NCBI GenBank assembly: GCA_965240325.2
Contig: OZ251231.1
Span: forward strand, 434,001-498,000
DNA length: 64,000 nucleotides
Source of the DNA: Rebecca billardiae RCC1528
Taxonomy: Eukaryota > Haptophyta
Direction of reading: 5' to 3'
Position numbers and translations under genes: made by a program. Each line of letters opens with the position of its first letter. Positions within the stretch are counted from its first letter, which is position 1. The notes beneath the pieces are model-generated. The model was not told the origin of the DNA and searched no databases. It saw nothing but the letters and a program-made list of their open reading frames with translations. Shown here in pieces: positions 21,958-32,744 of the stretch.

Positions 21958-24887
21958 ATGTCGAGCCGCGGCAGACGACGCTTGCGATGCGGTGTGGCGC
22001 TCGCGGCGCCACCTCTGCGCGCGATCATCGCGTGCGCGTGCCTGTGCGCCAGTGCGGGCGGGGGCTCGGCGGGCTCGAGCAGCGCGCGCGATAGAAGCGC
22101 GCTCGTGCCGACGGTGGTGCACGCGCCAGCCCCGCTCCCCGAGCGGCACGTGCTCGTGCGGCTCGGCGTGGACGGGGCGCGCGAGCTCGGCCGTGTGCTT
22201 CACAAGCACAACGTCTCGAGCCACGTGCTCCCGCCTCCGCAGGCCGTCACCGTCACCCGGCGCGCCGGGCACATCCGCAGGATCACTCTGGAGTGGCCAG
22301 CGCCCGGCCCGCGCGGCACGCTCTCGCTGCCGTTCGCGCTGGGGCCGGAGGAGATCGGCGAGGCGGACTGCGTGCGGCTCATGCACGCGCTTCTCCGCCG
22401 GCACGCCGTCACCGTCAACCTCCCGGACTCCGCCGAGCTCGTCAACGCGCAGGTCGTCGGCGTCTCGTTTGAGCGCGCGACGCTCCGGCTGCGCATGCGC
22501 GACGTCGAGCTGGACGGCGACGGGACGGAGGCGCGCGGCGCGCGCGGCGCGGGCGCGAAGGCGCCCACGACGATCGTCACCGCCGGCGCCTCCAGCGCCG
22601 GACAGGCCGCCGCCGCGCGCACGGGCGGAGACGCACGCGCCGTGCTCACGACGGCGCCGACGACAGGCGGCGGCGGCGGCGGCGGCGGCGGCGGGCAAGC
22701 TGGCGGCGCGGACTTGCGCAGTGCGAAGAGGCGCGCGGCCTTCGAAGCCGCCGGGGGCGACGCGCCGCCTCAGGAGGCCATCGAGTCGGCGGCGGAGCCC
22801 GGCCCGAGCAGCCCGGCAGCCTCCGCCAAGGCGGCGGTGGCGCGGAACGCGCAGCGGCTGCTGATTGAAGGCCTGCGCTTCACGTTCGGCGCCGACCTGC
22901 ACTCGGCGCAGGTGCGCGGCGCGGCGCGGCGTCGCGCGCGCGGGGGCAGCGGGGCGAGCAGAGCGCGCGCTCACGCGCACGCGCGCCGCGCGCCCTCTGC
23001 CCGCGCGCTCTGCGCGCGCGCCGCCACCCGCAGCACGGCGCGTCGGCGCGGCTGCGAATGACCGTGTCCAACGTCACCGTTGCGTTTGACCTGATCTCGA
23101 CGGTCGAGGCGGCGGCGGACGACGGCGGCGACGACGCCTCGTCGCCGGCCGCGCGCGCGGCGCGCACCGTCACCGGCTTGCGCGTGTGTACGGTCTGGCT
23201 GGGCGGCTGCGCGCTGCGCGCGCCTCGCGGCGCGCCGCCCGCGGCGGCGTACGCAGCGGCGGCGGTCGCCGCCGCCTCCAATGTCGCCACCTCGCCGGCG
23301 GGCGCGGGCGCGCCGACGGCCGGGTCGCGCGTGCCGCAGACGATGCGCACGGGCGCGACGGTCGACGCCGCGTCCGCCGCGTCCGCGTCCACGGGCGTCG
23401 CCGGCTCCGCCGCCGGCGCGTCCGCCGCGAGCCGGCGCGCGGCGCGGCCTGAGCTTCCAGTCGCGCCCGACATTGAGGGCCCGATGCGCTACCTGCGCCG
23501 GCACACCGTCGTGCACGTCAGGCCGCTGGACGAGCCGCTGCGCGCGGTGCGCGGCGCGGGCGCGCGGCGGCCGAAGCGCGCGGCGCGGCCGGACGGCGCC
23601 GCCGGCCCCGACGCGCCGCCGGCCGCCTCCAGCCTGCAAGGCGGCGCGACGCACACCAAGCTGCGCGGCATGCGGAAGTTGGTCGCGCTGTGCCGCTCGC
23701 ACGTGCTCGCTTCGCACGTGCTGCGCGGCGCGGTCACGGACGCCGCGATCGCCGCGCTGCTCACGATGCTGCTGCCGCAGGCCGCGCTGCCGCGCGGCGC
23801 GGGCGGCGGCGGCGGCAGCGCGGGCGGCGGCGGCGGCAGCGCGGGCGGCGGCGGCGGCGGCGGCGGCGACAGCACCGCCTTGACTACGACCGGCGGCGGC
23901 GATGGCATCGGCGGCGGCGGCGGCGGCGGCGCAGAGCACGGTGGCGGCGCGCAGGAGGCACCGTCCACGCTCCCAATGATGCTCGCCCAGACACTCGCGG
24001 ACGCGCTTTCGCAGCGCGCGGCGCTCGCCAACCCGACCGCGCACCTGCTGCGCCAGCTCGTCGTCGAGCGCCGCCCGTTTGGGCTGCCCCTCGAGGCGGA
24101 CGTGCGCGCCGAGCTCGCCGGGCGGCACGGCGTGCTGAGGCCCGCGCTCACCATCGAGCGGTGGGGCGCGGTCGACTTCAGCCTGGCGTCGCCGCACCAC
24201 ACGCTGCGCGTCTCCGACCTGCACGTGCGCTTCGAGTGCGAGATCAAGCGCGCGGTCGGCGCGCCCACCTTCTCCTGGCTTGTCTTTGACGGCTCAATCC
24301 ACCTGCACGTCCACGTGCCGGACCTGGCCGTCTCCTTCTTCCCGGCGAACGGCTCGGTGGTCTCGCGGCCGCGCGTCAAGTGGAAGGTGGTGCGGTGCGA
24401 GGTGGGCACCAACGCGTCGGAGGCGTCGCTGGCGGACTCAGCGCTGCTCCTCGCCGCGCGGCTCGCCGGCGACCCCGAGGCGGAGCTCGCCGCGCAGGTC
24501 CACCGCTTCCTGCAGCACGAGCTCTACAGCCTCGTCGAGAAGGTCTCGACTGACCTGTGGAACCTGCAGCCGCCAGCCGGCGGCAAAGCGGCGGGCGGCG
24601 CCGCGCTCGAGCTCGCGCGTGACGGTGCGGGCGCCGCGGGGAGCGGCGACGCGCCCGACGGCGCGCGCGCCCAGCCGGAGGCGCTCGCCGCCACGCCCGG
24701 CGCGTGGGGGTGGGATCCCGGAGGCGGCGGCGGCGGCGTGCCCGAGGCTGGCGCGGGCGGTGGCGCCGACGGCGGCGGCGGCAGCAGCGGCGCCGAAGCG
24801 TATGGCGTGTCGGGCGAGCTCGCCGCTCGCTGGCGGCGCTGGGCCGCTGACCATCTCGCCGACAGGTCTGGGAGCAGCGGCGGCTGA
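21958..24887 (+). CDS. Secreted or membrane-associated beta-rich protein, family unknown
   Basis: Two exons: 21958-22911 and 23034-24887 (donor CAG|GTGCGC, acceptor CAG, phase 0; 935 aa). The ATG at 21958 gives an Arg-rich start and a hydrophobic stretch (RAIIACACLCASAGG), consistent with a signal peptide. The order is a conserved-looking segment (HVLVRLGVDGARELGRVL...FALGPEEIG), a Gly-rich spacer, a second folded region over the exon junction (LRFTFGADLHSAQ|HGASARLRM), two long poly-Gly stretches, and a compact C-terminal region. That region alternates hydrophobic and polar residues (VDFSLASPHHTLRVSDLHV, then FDGSIHLHVHVPDLAVSFF). The alternation suggests lipid-transfer (TULIP/SMP-like) beta structure, but I do not recognise the family and give no function. 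It is divergent from the 14-3-3 fusion across the inverted-repeat nest. Confidence 0.72.
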
Positions 24888-25079
24888 GCTCAGAGCTCGG
24901 GCGGGCAGCTGGCAGCGGCCCACCTCAAGTCCTCAACTCTCAGTCTCAAGTGATGTCTGGCGTTGCCAGTGTCACACTGCTGTCAGACGAGGGTGGAAGG
25001 AGCCGCCTGGAGGCTGTCAGAGGCCTGTCAGAGGACTCCGACGACTGGGCGACTGGCGGGCGAGGCCGTGGCCGCGTCA

Positions 25080-25165
25080 TACTAATAAACTCTTATTTAT
25101 ATTAGTATTATATATATATATATCATTAATATATATACATATATATATGTGTATATATGTATATA
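25080..25165. repeat. AT microsatellite flanking the MITE
   Basis: A run of TA/TATATA repeats directly abuts the left end of the MITE; a similar (TA)n tract abuts its right end (25674-25690). The element probably inserted into this TA-rich target. Confidence 0.85.
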
Positions 25166-25673
25166 CAGGCAATCGCGGGCAATAAGAAGTCAGAGATCTC
25201 ACGGCTAGCCTCGGTTTCTTAGCCGTTCGGTAGCCCGAGCGCCTACGGAGTCTCAGTTTCTTAGCTAGGTCCGCCCGCTGCGCAGGCGCGGGGGGCGCAG
25301 GGGGGCAGAGCCCCCCGCGGAGTCTTTAGGCCCGGCCGGCGAGGCCGACGAAACTTTTGGGCCTTTTTGGAGCAAATCTGGCATGATGTTGCATGGATGC
25401 TGCGGTGCACTGGCCAGGAGTCAGTCATCAGGAGAAGTCGGGACTTGGCCTGTACTCGTAGTCGGGCCGCGCGCCGCGTCCCCGACGGGCCGACTGCGCC
25501 TCGCCCCTCGGCGGACCACTCGTCAGCCGCCGGGACGACGTAGTCCCGGTTTCTTAGTGTGACTATGCGTATAGCGAACCAGCCAATCGCTAGCCTCAGT
25601 TTCTAGGCCAGATCCGCAGATAGCAAGCCCCAGTTTCTTAACGTGACAGCTCCTTATTGCCCGCGATTGCCTG
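25166..25673. mobile_element. 508-bp MITE with 21-bp perfect terminal inverted repeats
   Basis: The left terminus (25166-25186) starts CAGGCAATCGCGGGCAATAA. The right terminus (25653-25673) is its exact reverse complement over 21 bp. The element sits within a TA tract, consistent with a TA target-site duplication. Inside are at least five degenerate copies of a subterminal motif CC(A/G)GTTTCTTAG, and a GC hairpin at about 25291-25317 (GGGGGGCAGAGCCCCCC). There is no ORF, so it is non-autonomous. The TA target suggests a Tc1/mariner-like or related superfamily, but the termini do not decide this. Confidence 0.85.
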
Positions 25674-26601
25674 TATATATATATATAATACTCATTCGGC
25701 GATGGAGTGATGGGCGACTACGAGGGGGGAGGGGGGGTACGACACTCGACAGGCGAGGAGCGCTGATCCTGGTGTTCAGACTGTTCAGTCGAGTCTGCTG
25801 TCAGACTACTGGCCGCGGCCAGTCTGACTCTGAGTCTGCCCGACTCAACTGTCTCAAGTCTTGCCAGGCACTACTACTAGTGCCCGACGATGCTGCTAAG
25901 CAGCGGATCAGCGCCCGCCGCCCGGTAAGCCTGCCTTCAGGTTGTCGGGCCTCACACATCCCGCGGAGTTCCGATCGCGTTCCAGAGCCCACGGCGCCGC
26001 CGCCTCTGAGTCGGCTGCCGCGGCCGGCCAGCCGGACCGCGGCCCGCCACCGGCGGGTCCGGCCGCGGCCGGCACGGTGCAGACTACTGACTAATCTGAA
26101 TGACTTCCAAGGGCACCGGTGACGGTCACGGTGGTAAGTGGTCACGTGCGAAGCAGAATTTATCGTCTTTGCATCACTCATCTGCTCCGACAACAGGCGG
26201 GCGCATGATGTGGTGACGATACACTGCATCGGCAGTGCGCCTAAACTGGCCGCCGGCCACCGTGCTCTCGTCCTGACCGTCTCACGAACTAACGGCGGAG
26301 AGTGACGTGGCCAGACGCGCGCTCGGCGCGTGCGCCACTGCCGCGGCGAGGATCATAGGGAGCATGGAGCCTGACCGGCTTCGACGGAAAAAATTTCGAC
26401 CCGGGAGGGGAACCGGGGCCCGATCTTTCGTCAGGACGGGCGTCGACGCCATTGTCTTTCAGGCTGCGAAGGTACCAGCAGCAAATTCATTCAAAGAGAA
26501 AGTTCTGATGTATGGTAAGAGAATTGGCAAGAATGATATCGCCGCCCCCCCCGCCGCCGCCGCCGCCGCCGGGCGCCGGCCCGCCACCAAAATCGCGATA
26601 T
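25674..26601. other. Intergenic, no gene seen
   Basis: Between the MITE and element copy A. A GC-rich stretch at 25980-26080 is followed by mixed sequence. The (CCG)n run at 26545-26580 is a simple repeat. Confidence 0.5.
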
Positions 26602-27457
26602 AAAACTCTGCCCTGGCGGGCGGGGGGGTCGGCGGGCCGTGCCAGTGCTGTCGCAATATTTCCCCAGCGGGTTCGCGTCTTTTATTTAGCGGTTTGACGG
26701 GCAGGATGACGAATAACAATGCGACACACAGATGATGGTGAGCTACCTGACTCACTGACGAATAATAACGCGACAGATGACTCTGGTGCGAGCTCACCGA
26801 CAGTGTGCGTACGCGCTGCATGTGCCGCATCTCGACCGCGATGACGTAGTCGAGCACCTCGCCGCCGACGAATCCGCCAGAGGAGATTGTGAGCATCTCC
26901 TCGTGCTGCCAGCTGAGATCGTGTGTCGCGAGGATGCCAATGTCCGCTCCGGGCACGATGGGCTCGGCGAAGGTCGCGTCGGCGTCGTGCACGGCCGCCA
27001 CGCTGCGCAACAGCGCGTCCAGGTCCAAGCGCTCGTCGGCGCTCGCCGCTCCGCGCGACAGGTCCGGCACTCGCACGTTCGGCGGTATCATAATCAGGAG
27101 CTCTCGGTGGTGCGCGCGCGCGCAGTGCGAGAGCGTGTGCCACTCGCGATCGAGGGTGGGCACGCGCTGTTCGAGCAGGCACAGGAAGCGCAGCGCATGC
27201 GCCACTGGCTTTACGACGTTGGCCTCGTCCCGCAGCGACCGTGCCATGGACAAGGATGGTGCGGTGATCTTGCACGCGCGACGTTTCAGCTCGTCGCGAA
27301 TGCGCACCTGGGATCGGTTATAGCGCGCTGTCGCCTCAGTCGCCGACTCGCGAAGACGCGATTCCGGCCACGGCGGCAGAACCGGCAGGTGCGTGCGGTG
27401 CGCCTCGTACGCCGCTTCGCGCTGCGCCTCCGTCGCACTGGCCACCGTCGACGCCAT
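26459..27457 (-). CDS. Element-encoded protein, possible Ulp1/C48-like protease domain
   Basis: An open frame of 332 aa with its ATG at 27457 (MASTVASATEAQREAAYEAH). The last ~50 residues lie outside the repeated element and are probably not original. The best family hint is the segment SSGGFVGGEVLDYVIAVEMR, which matches the 'W-L-x-D-E-V-I-x-x-Y' signature at the start of the Ulp1/SENP (C48) domain in pattern. The catalytic His/Asp/Cys are not visible before the frame runs out, so the protein is truncated or spliced. C48-type proteases are common passengers in MULE and Polinton-type elements. Copy B of the element carries the same gene with frameshifts, supporting real coding ancestry. The call is weak. 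Confidence 0.35.
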   Translation of the reverse strand: MASTVASATEAQREAAYEAHRTHLPVLPPWPESRLRESATEATARYNRSQVRIRDELKRRACKITAPSLSMARSLRDEANVVKPVAHALRFLCLLEQRVPTLDREWHTLSHCARAHHRELLIMIPPNVRVPDLSRGAASADERLDLDALLRSVAAVHDADATFAEPIVPGADIGILATHDLSWQHEEMLTISSGGFVGGEVLDYVIAVEMRHMQRVRTLSVSSHQSHLSRYYSSVSQVAHHHLCVALLFVILPVKPLNKRREPAGEILRQHWHGPPTPPPARAEFYIAILVAGRRPAAAAAAGGAAISFLPILLPYIRTFSLNEFAAGTFAA

Positions 27458-28187
27458 GCAGGGATTGCAGGCTGGACGTGGGCCCTCAGGCGCCGAGCGA
27501 TCTTTGGTCGCGAGCTCGCGAGCGTGAAAGATGATCGCTCGCTCTGGAAAACCACCGATCGTAGCAAACGGATTTGCATGCGCCCGACCTTGCCAACCGG
27601 GGCACGCGACAGTCCGGTGTGTGGATTCCGGTTATGGTGTTCAGAAGGCCGCGCCAAAGCTTGCGTCGCGTGCGATGGCGCTTCCCGCCCGCGAGACGCC
27701 TCGTGATGAATGCGTTTCCGCACCGAGCCCGACGCGCGACGGTGGATCGCGCGAGGCGGCCATCGTGCGCAGCGCATGATGCTATGGCCGGTGCGAGCTT
27801 TCGACGTGCACGTCGGGCGAGGATCGCCCCAGGTCGCACGATCGTGTCGACGCGCCGAGCGTACCGCTCCAAACGCGTCGATTCAGCCCCCGTTCGACCT
27901 GCACGCGAGACGACGAGGGCAGCAATCGCGAATCGGGCGAAAACACGTCTCGGGAATCCTCGCGCGATGTCCGCGCCGGCGTTGGATTCGGCGCGCGCCG
28001 CCCATGCGCTCCGCGCCATGGCCAAGATGGTTTTCGGCCGAGCGTCCCCAGTGGGAGCTGCGAGGGCGCCCGGTAGTGAGCGAAGCGGCGACGATTTTCT
28101 TTTCTCTGCGAGGCGATTTTCTTTTTCCCTTTTCTTTTTCTTATCTTTTTCCCGGGCACTACAAGGGGCGGACCTACGGCCCGCCAT
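26602..28187 (-). mobile_element. Unclassified mobile element 'E', copy A
   Basis: About 1.59 kb that is homologous to 51032-52540 in the opposite orientation. Homology stops sharply at both ends: AAAACTCTGCCC at 26602 and GGCCCGCCA at 28186. Both ends include a TGGCGGGC-type sequence in inverted orientation, a possible short TIR. The half near 28187 is better conserved between copies than the half with the ORF. It carries a possible protein gene (see the CDS at 26459-27457). Confidence 0.85.
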
Positions 28188-28785
28188 TATGATCATGATC
28201 ATCGTCGATCGTTAATGAGCATTATTTTGATGAGGGCTGGTCGATGACTATTTTATGATCATTTACGAAGCTCGATGAATACCCACATCATCATTGCAAG
28301 TGTTGTGTGAGCACTCACCTATCATAAAGTACCAAGATAGTACTATGACGGTTCAAGGTGGACCCGGGGTTGACAACCAGATTCAATCTCGACAACTCAA
28401 ACGTTATTTTTGGTTTTTGGAGTAGTATGGACGCGCTCATATGGGCTGAACAAGCGAGGGTGCGGGTGTGGCCCATATGATATCATGAACTCTCATGCAG
28501 CCGTTCACGTATAGGTACCGGCTGGGCGGCTACCCTCATTTCAACCCACCACACCCAATCTTGCACACGCTGTTATTCTTCTTCTTGGCCACATTGCCGA
28601 TTTGCTATGGGTTGCCCACGGGTAAGGCGGGTTGGGGGGGTTCCCAGCTTAAGGTTAGGTCAGGCCGTCAGGGTGTGGACCTTGGTACTTACCGTAGTAG
28701 CTCTTTGACCACCCAGCTCAGCACCCGCGCGCTCGGGGAGAGGCAGAGCTCTCATCGGCGTTGACAGCGCGCCCTTCGGGGAGAC
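28188..28785. other. Intergenic, upstream of the Myb gene
   Basis: AT-richer DNA with a small inverted pair (CATATGGGC at ~28439 and GCCCATATG at ~28472). It must contain the Myb gene promoter. No gene is supported. Confidence 0.5.
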
Positions 28786-30015
28786 ATGGACGAGGACGAT
28801 CTCGATGACAGGATGGACGACGACGATGGCGGCGACATGAGCGAGGCGGCGCCGTCATCGGGCGAGCCCGCCGCGCGCGCCCCGCAGCGCCACGCGTGGT
28901 CGCCCGAGGAGGATGAGAAGCTACGACAGCTCGTGGCGCAGCACGGGCCGTGCGAGTGGGGGGCGATTGCGGCGCAGATGGGCACGCGCAAGCACTGGCA
29001 ATGCCGCGAGCGTTGGCATCACCACCTCACGCCCGAGCTCACGCGCACCGAGTGGACTGCGCACGAAGATGCCATCATCCTGCACAACGTCCGCAGCTTT
29101 GGCCAGGTGCGCCGAGCGTCCGCGAAGCACCGCGGCCCCAGGGCGCGTCGGGGGCGCATCGCCTGCGCGCGCGCGCACTCACCTGCCCCGCTCGCCGCGC
29201 GCACGCTCGGGCCCACCGCGTCGCAGCAATGGTCCCGCTTCCGGGCGCACCTGCCAGGCCGCTCTGGCCACGCGATCAAGAACCGATACCACTCGCTCAA
29301 GCGCCGCGCCGACCGGTTGCGCAAGCAGGGCCGGCTGGGCGAGAACGACGACGCGATCCCGCTGGGCACGCCAGGGGGGGCTCCGCAGCTGGCCGGAGCA
29401 GCGCCGCCGGGCGGCTTCCCGGCACAACCGCCGGCTGCCCACTGGCCGCCCTTCCAGCACGTGCAGCCGGCGGCGCCTGCCATGCCGATCGCCGAGGCGG
29501 CTGGCGGGCACCAGCTCGGCCGCCACCCGGGCAGCGGGCACCAGCTCGGCGCGCACCCGGGCAGCGCCCAGCCCTCGGGCGGGCACCAGCTGGGCGCGCA
29601 CCCGGGCAACAACCGCCCGCAGTTCGCGCAGCCAGCCGGTGGGCACCAACTCGGGCCGCACCCGGGCGGCGGCTCGCTGGGCGGACACCGCGTCGTCAAC
29701 TCCTCTGGGCAGCCCCTCGTCACGGCCACGCCCCAAGCGCCCATGCAGTCGTACGTCGTGGGTATCCCGTACGCGCCCGCACCGCAGGCGCAGCCGGCGC
29801 ATGGCTCGGTCATGCTGCCGCCCCACCAGCAGTACGTGCAGGGCAACATCCAGGGCGCAGGCTACCAGGCGATGCCAGACGCGCAGCCAGTCGTGGTCGC
29901 AGGGAACATGCCGGTTCAAGTCGTGGGCAAGGTCGCCGCGGGCATGGCGACTGCCGCCGCCGCGGCCGCCGCTGCTGTGCGCGGCGGTGGCTCGCGCGGG
30001 CGGGGGAGCGGCTGA
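28786..30015 (+). CDS. Two-repeat Myb-type DNA-binding protein
   Basis: A nuclear transcription regulator by family. Two exons: 28786-29106 and 29227-30015 (CAG|GTGCGC...CAG, phase 0; 369 aa). An acidic N-terminus (DEDDLDDRMDDDDGGD) precedes Myb repeat 1 (AWSPEEDEKLRQLV, CEWGAIAAQM, QCRERWHHHL). Repeat 2 (RTEWTAHEDAIILHNVRSFGQ, then WSRFRAHLPGRSGHAIKNRY) is restored only when the 120-nt intron is removed, which supports the splice. The intron has no in-frame stop. The C-terminal half is Pro/Gln/Gly/His-rich with four GHQLGxHPG repeats and an Ala-rich end. The bipartite layout resembles R2R3-type or animal-type Myb; target genes cannot be inferred. Confidence 0.9.
   Translation: MDEDDLDDRMDDDDGGDMSEAAPSSGEPAARAPQRHAWSPEEDEKLRQLVAQHGPCEWGAIAAQMGTRKHWQCRERWHHHLTPELTRTEWTAHEDAIILHNVRSFGQVRRASAKHRGPRARRGRIACARAHSPAPLAARTLGPTASQQWSRFRAHLPGRSGHAIKNRYHSLKRRADRLRKQGRLGENDDAIPLGTPGGAPQLAGAAPPGGFPAQPPAAHWPPFQHVQPAAPAMPIAEAAGGHQLGRHPGSGHQLGAHPGSAQPSGGHQLGAHPGNNRPQFAQPAGGHQLGPHPGGGSLGGHRVVNSSGQPLVTATPQAPMQSYVVGIPYAPAPQAQPAHGSVMLPPHQQYVQGNIQGAGYQAMPDAQPVVVAGNMPVQVVGKVAAGMATAAAAAAAAVRGGGSRGRGSG
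29497..29670 (+). repeat. In-frame minisatellite encoding GHQLGxHPG
   Basis: Four copies of a short unit (GGGCACCAGCTCGGC-type, variable spacers) encode GHQLGRHPG, GHQLGAHPG, GHQLGAHPG and GHQLGPHPG in the Myb protein tail. Unit spacing varies, so it has both expanded and diverged. Confidence 0.85.
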
Positions 30016-30518
30016 GCATGCACCCCGGATGGTGCCGCCCGCCGCCGCCGTCGCAGCTGAGCGGAAATGACCTCTCGCAAGCGCGGCGGGACGGATGCGA
30101 GCGCTCGCCGGAGCCGCACCGTTCGCGGAGCCTGATCCAGTCCGTCCACTTTCCAGGAGCGCCCCCCGATGCTGACTGGCCGATGCCGGCTGGCCTGCAG
30201 CCCTACGAAGGCCTGCGCTGCATCGGCCTCAGCCTTCGGAGCATGTCGCCTTTGTCCGACGACTACGCTCTCAACTTAGTCGTCGTCTGATAATCAGATC
30301 AGTAATGAGAGTATTTTGAGACTGCCTGGAAGTGGATTACGTAGTGCACTAGTGGCGGCGGTAGTCCGTACATCATCGGAATGCGTATATCATCATCATC
30401 GATATATCAATATTTTAAAAACATCGCGTCGCGTCTGAAATCGTCGGCGCTGCCATCAATATTATTATTGATTAATGAGTCGTCGTCCAATCTCAGAATC
30501 TGAGCAGCAGCATCAGCA
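30016..30518. other. Intergenic between convergent Myb and kringle genes
   Basis: Becomes AT-rich from about 30290. The 3' ends of both genes lie here; no further gene is seen. Confidence 0.55.
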
Positions 30519-32720
30519 TTATTCTTCTACTGTCGCCGCCAGCGGTGACCGGACTGCTGGCTTCCCATAGGAGCCGCGAAAGTCTGCGGTCAGCGCCGTC
30601 GTCCGCCGACCTCCGGCTCCGGCACCTCGTCCCGCATCTCCAGTCGACGACGATGACGCCTTATTCGTCCTCCGGTTGCCGACGACACGAACACCGCCGC
30701 TGTGCCGGAGCTGCTGCCGCCCGTGTCTGTAGCGCCAGGCCCAGACGCACGCCGAGGCCAGGCACACGAGTACGCAGCCGAGCGTGACAGAGAAGACCAC
30801 GATGAGCACTGTAGCTGCCTGCCTCAGAACCGACACTGGGATCTCCGTGCCGCAGCTCTCGGCGTCGCAGTACTCCCACTGCTTGAACCCTGTGTGACCC
30901 GTGTAGCACCATGGGCGCTGGGCGCAGGGAGCCGCGCGCGCGGTGGGTGGCGCGTCGCGCGGGCGTCACGCGCGGCACGACGCGTGCTGAGCGCGCGAGG
31001 GCAGGTGTACACGCGAGCAGCACGGACATGCGCGCGCCGCACCTCCCTCTCGAGCCCAGGGTTTCGGCAAAAGTTGTGCGCGCCGAGCACGTCGCCAAAG
31101 CGGTGCACAGAAAAGTAATCGTGTGTGCGGTCACTCCAGCGCTGGCAGGGCGTGCCGCCCTCGGACGTGTTGATCGAGCCGATGTAGTCGTGCACGTAGC
31201 ACAGCGGCCAGCACTGCGGCACGTGGCAGTACTCCCACTCCACGTCGGGATCCGTGGTGAAGCACCACACGGCATCGCCGCGCGCGCCCTGCACAACGCG
31301 CGCGCGCACACGGGCAGCGCGTCAGGCCGCGCGCGTGTGCAGCGTGTGCGCACGAGCCTGCTCACTGCGAAGGGCCTGGGCGGCTCCAATGGTGCAGGAG
31401 AGCGCGAGGCGCGCACCGACTCGGGCATTCGGCAGTAATTGTGCTCGCCCAGCCCAGCATCGGCGTGCGCGGCCGGTGCGAAGCCGTGCGCATGCGGACG
31501 GCTGGCAGACCAGCGCTGGCAGGGCCGACCGCTCGCCGTCACGTTGAGCGCGCCCCTGTACGCGCTCTTGTGCCGCTCCCAGCAGCCGACGCCCGGCATC
31601 GACGCGGGCGCGGCCGCGGGGCATGCCGGGACGGCGCACTCGCTCGTCTGCCCGGGCGCGATCACGCAAACGGGCTTCGCCTGTGCCACATCACGCGCGC
31701 GCGCGCGCGCGGTGCCAGCCCGCCAGGCGAGCGCCAGCATCACAAGGGAGTAAAAGTGAGTAGAAGTGCGCATGCGCGGCGCGCGGACGCCGCGGTGCGG
31801 GGCACGGGCGCGAGGCGCTCGTGCGCCGGGCGAGCGCCGCACATATCGATCTGGAGCGGGGTTGCGACAGGCCGATGTGCCCTCCAAGCCCCGGCCACCC
31901 AACGCCGGCTCCCACGGTCGGCATGCCCTGCCATTGCGGTCCGTCGACAGCGCACCGACGTACGCTCGACCGTCGCTGTCCGGCCCGGTGCTCGGGACGC
32001 ACGCGAGGTGCTGCACGCGGCAGTCGGGCACGTCGCAGAACTGCGCCGTCACGTTGGGATCGGTCGTGAAGCACCACGGCCGCGCCAGCCCGTTTGGGTT
32101 TCGGCAGAAGGAGTGGTTGCCACCCAGGCCGGCATCGGGGAAGTACTCCTCCGTGAACGCATGCGCGTGCGGCGCGTGGCTCGCCCATCGCTGGCACGCG
32201 AGGCCGCCCGCCGTGGTCGCGAGGTGCCCTCGATAGTCCACGCCGCGCTCCGTCGCTGCGCACTCCGTGTCCGCGACGGACGGCCCGCACGCGGGCACGC
32301 TGCACAGCTCGCGCGACACATTTCCCTGTGCGCCGCTCACCAGACACCACGGGCCTGGTGCCTGCGCGCAGCGGGCGGGATGGGGCGCGTGCGGGTCACA
32401 ACGCGCACAGGCGAGTAGAGCGCATACTGCCACGGCGACGCTCGCGCGTGGCACACCTCCCCGCGCGGGTTGCGGCAGTAGGTGCTGCCGGGCTCAATGC
32501 CCGCATCTGGGTCCAGCCGCGCCCAGGCGTCGGCCCACGGAGTGCATGCACGGCCAGACTTGGTCCTGGAGAGCGAGCCGCGGTAGTCGGTCCCGCTTGG
32601 AGTGAACGCGCACTCCCCGCCGCCGGTCGGGTGCACCGTCACGCCCGACGCGTGCGCCTGCAGGAAGCAGACGATCGTTCCGGCGAGTCGGAGCTGGACG
32701 GCCCCCATTGTCATGCGCAT
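30519..32720 (-). CDS. Five-kringle type I transmembrane protein
   Basis: Five exons: 32720-32457, 32361-31843, 31680-31417, 31288-31043 and 30917-30519 (563 aa; donors GTGTGC, GTGCGG, GTGCGC and GTGCGG; all phase 0). The start gives a signal peptide (GAVQLRLAGTIVCFLQAHAS). Kringles span about aa 36-113, 122-202, 209-281, 294-375 and 379-453. Each has six-Cys kringle features such as YRG, CQRW, CRNP and PWCF/PWCY. A single hydrophobic helix (about 465-492; ATVLIVVFSVTLGCVLVCLA) is followed by a basic, Ser/Gly-rich cytoplasmic tail of ~70 aa. In kringles 1, 3, 4 and 5 an intron cuts the same place, after the CRNP motif and before PWC. That shows growth by duplication; kringle 2 has lost or never had it. 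Kringles bind proteins or glycans; the ligand is unknown. The protein is probably a surface receptor or adhesin. Confidence 0.9.
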
Positions 32721-32744
32721 TCGTCCATTTCGCGGCCATCAGTC

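Noticed and set aside
26602-28187. Reading element E as a Helitron
   Set aside because: The A|T target without duplication fits, but the ends are not TC...CTRR with a 3' hairpin and no Rep/helicase is seen.
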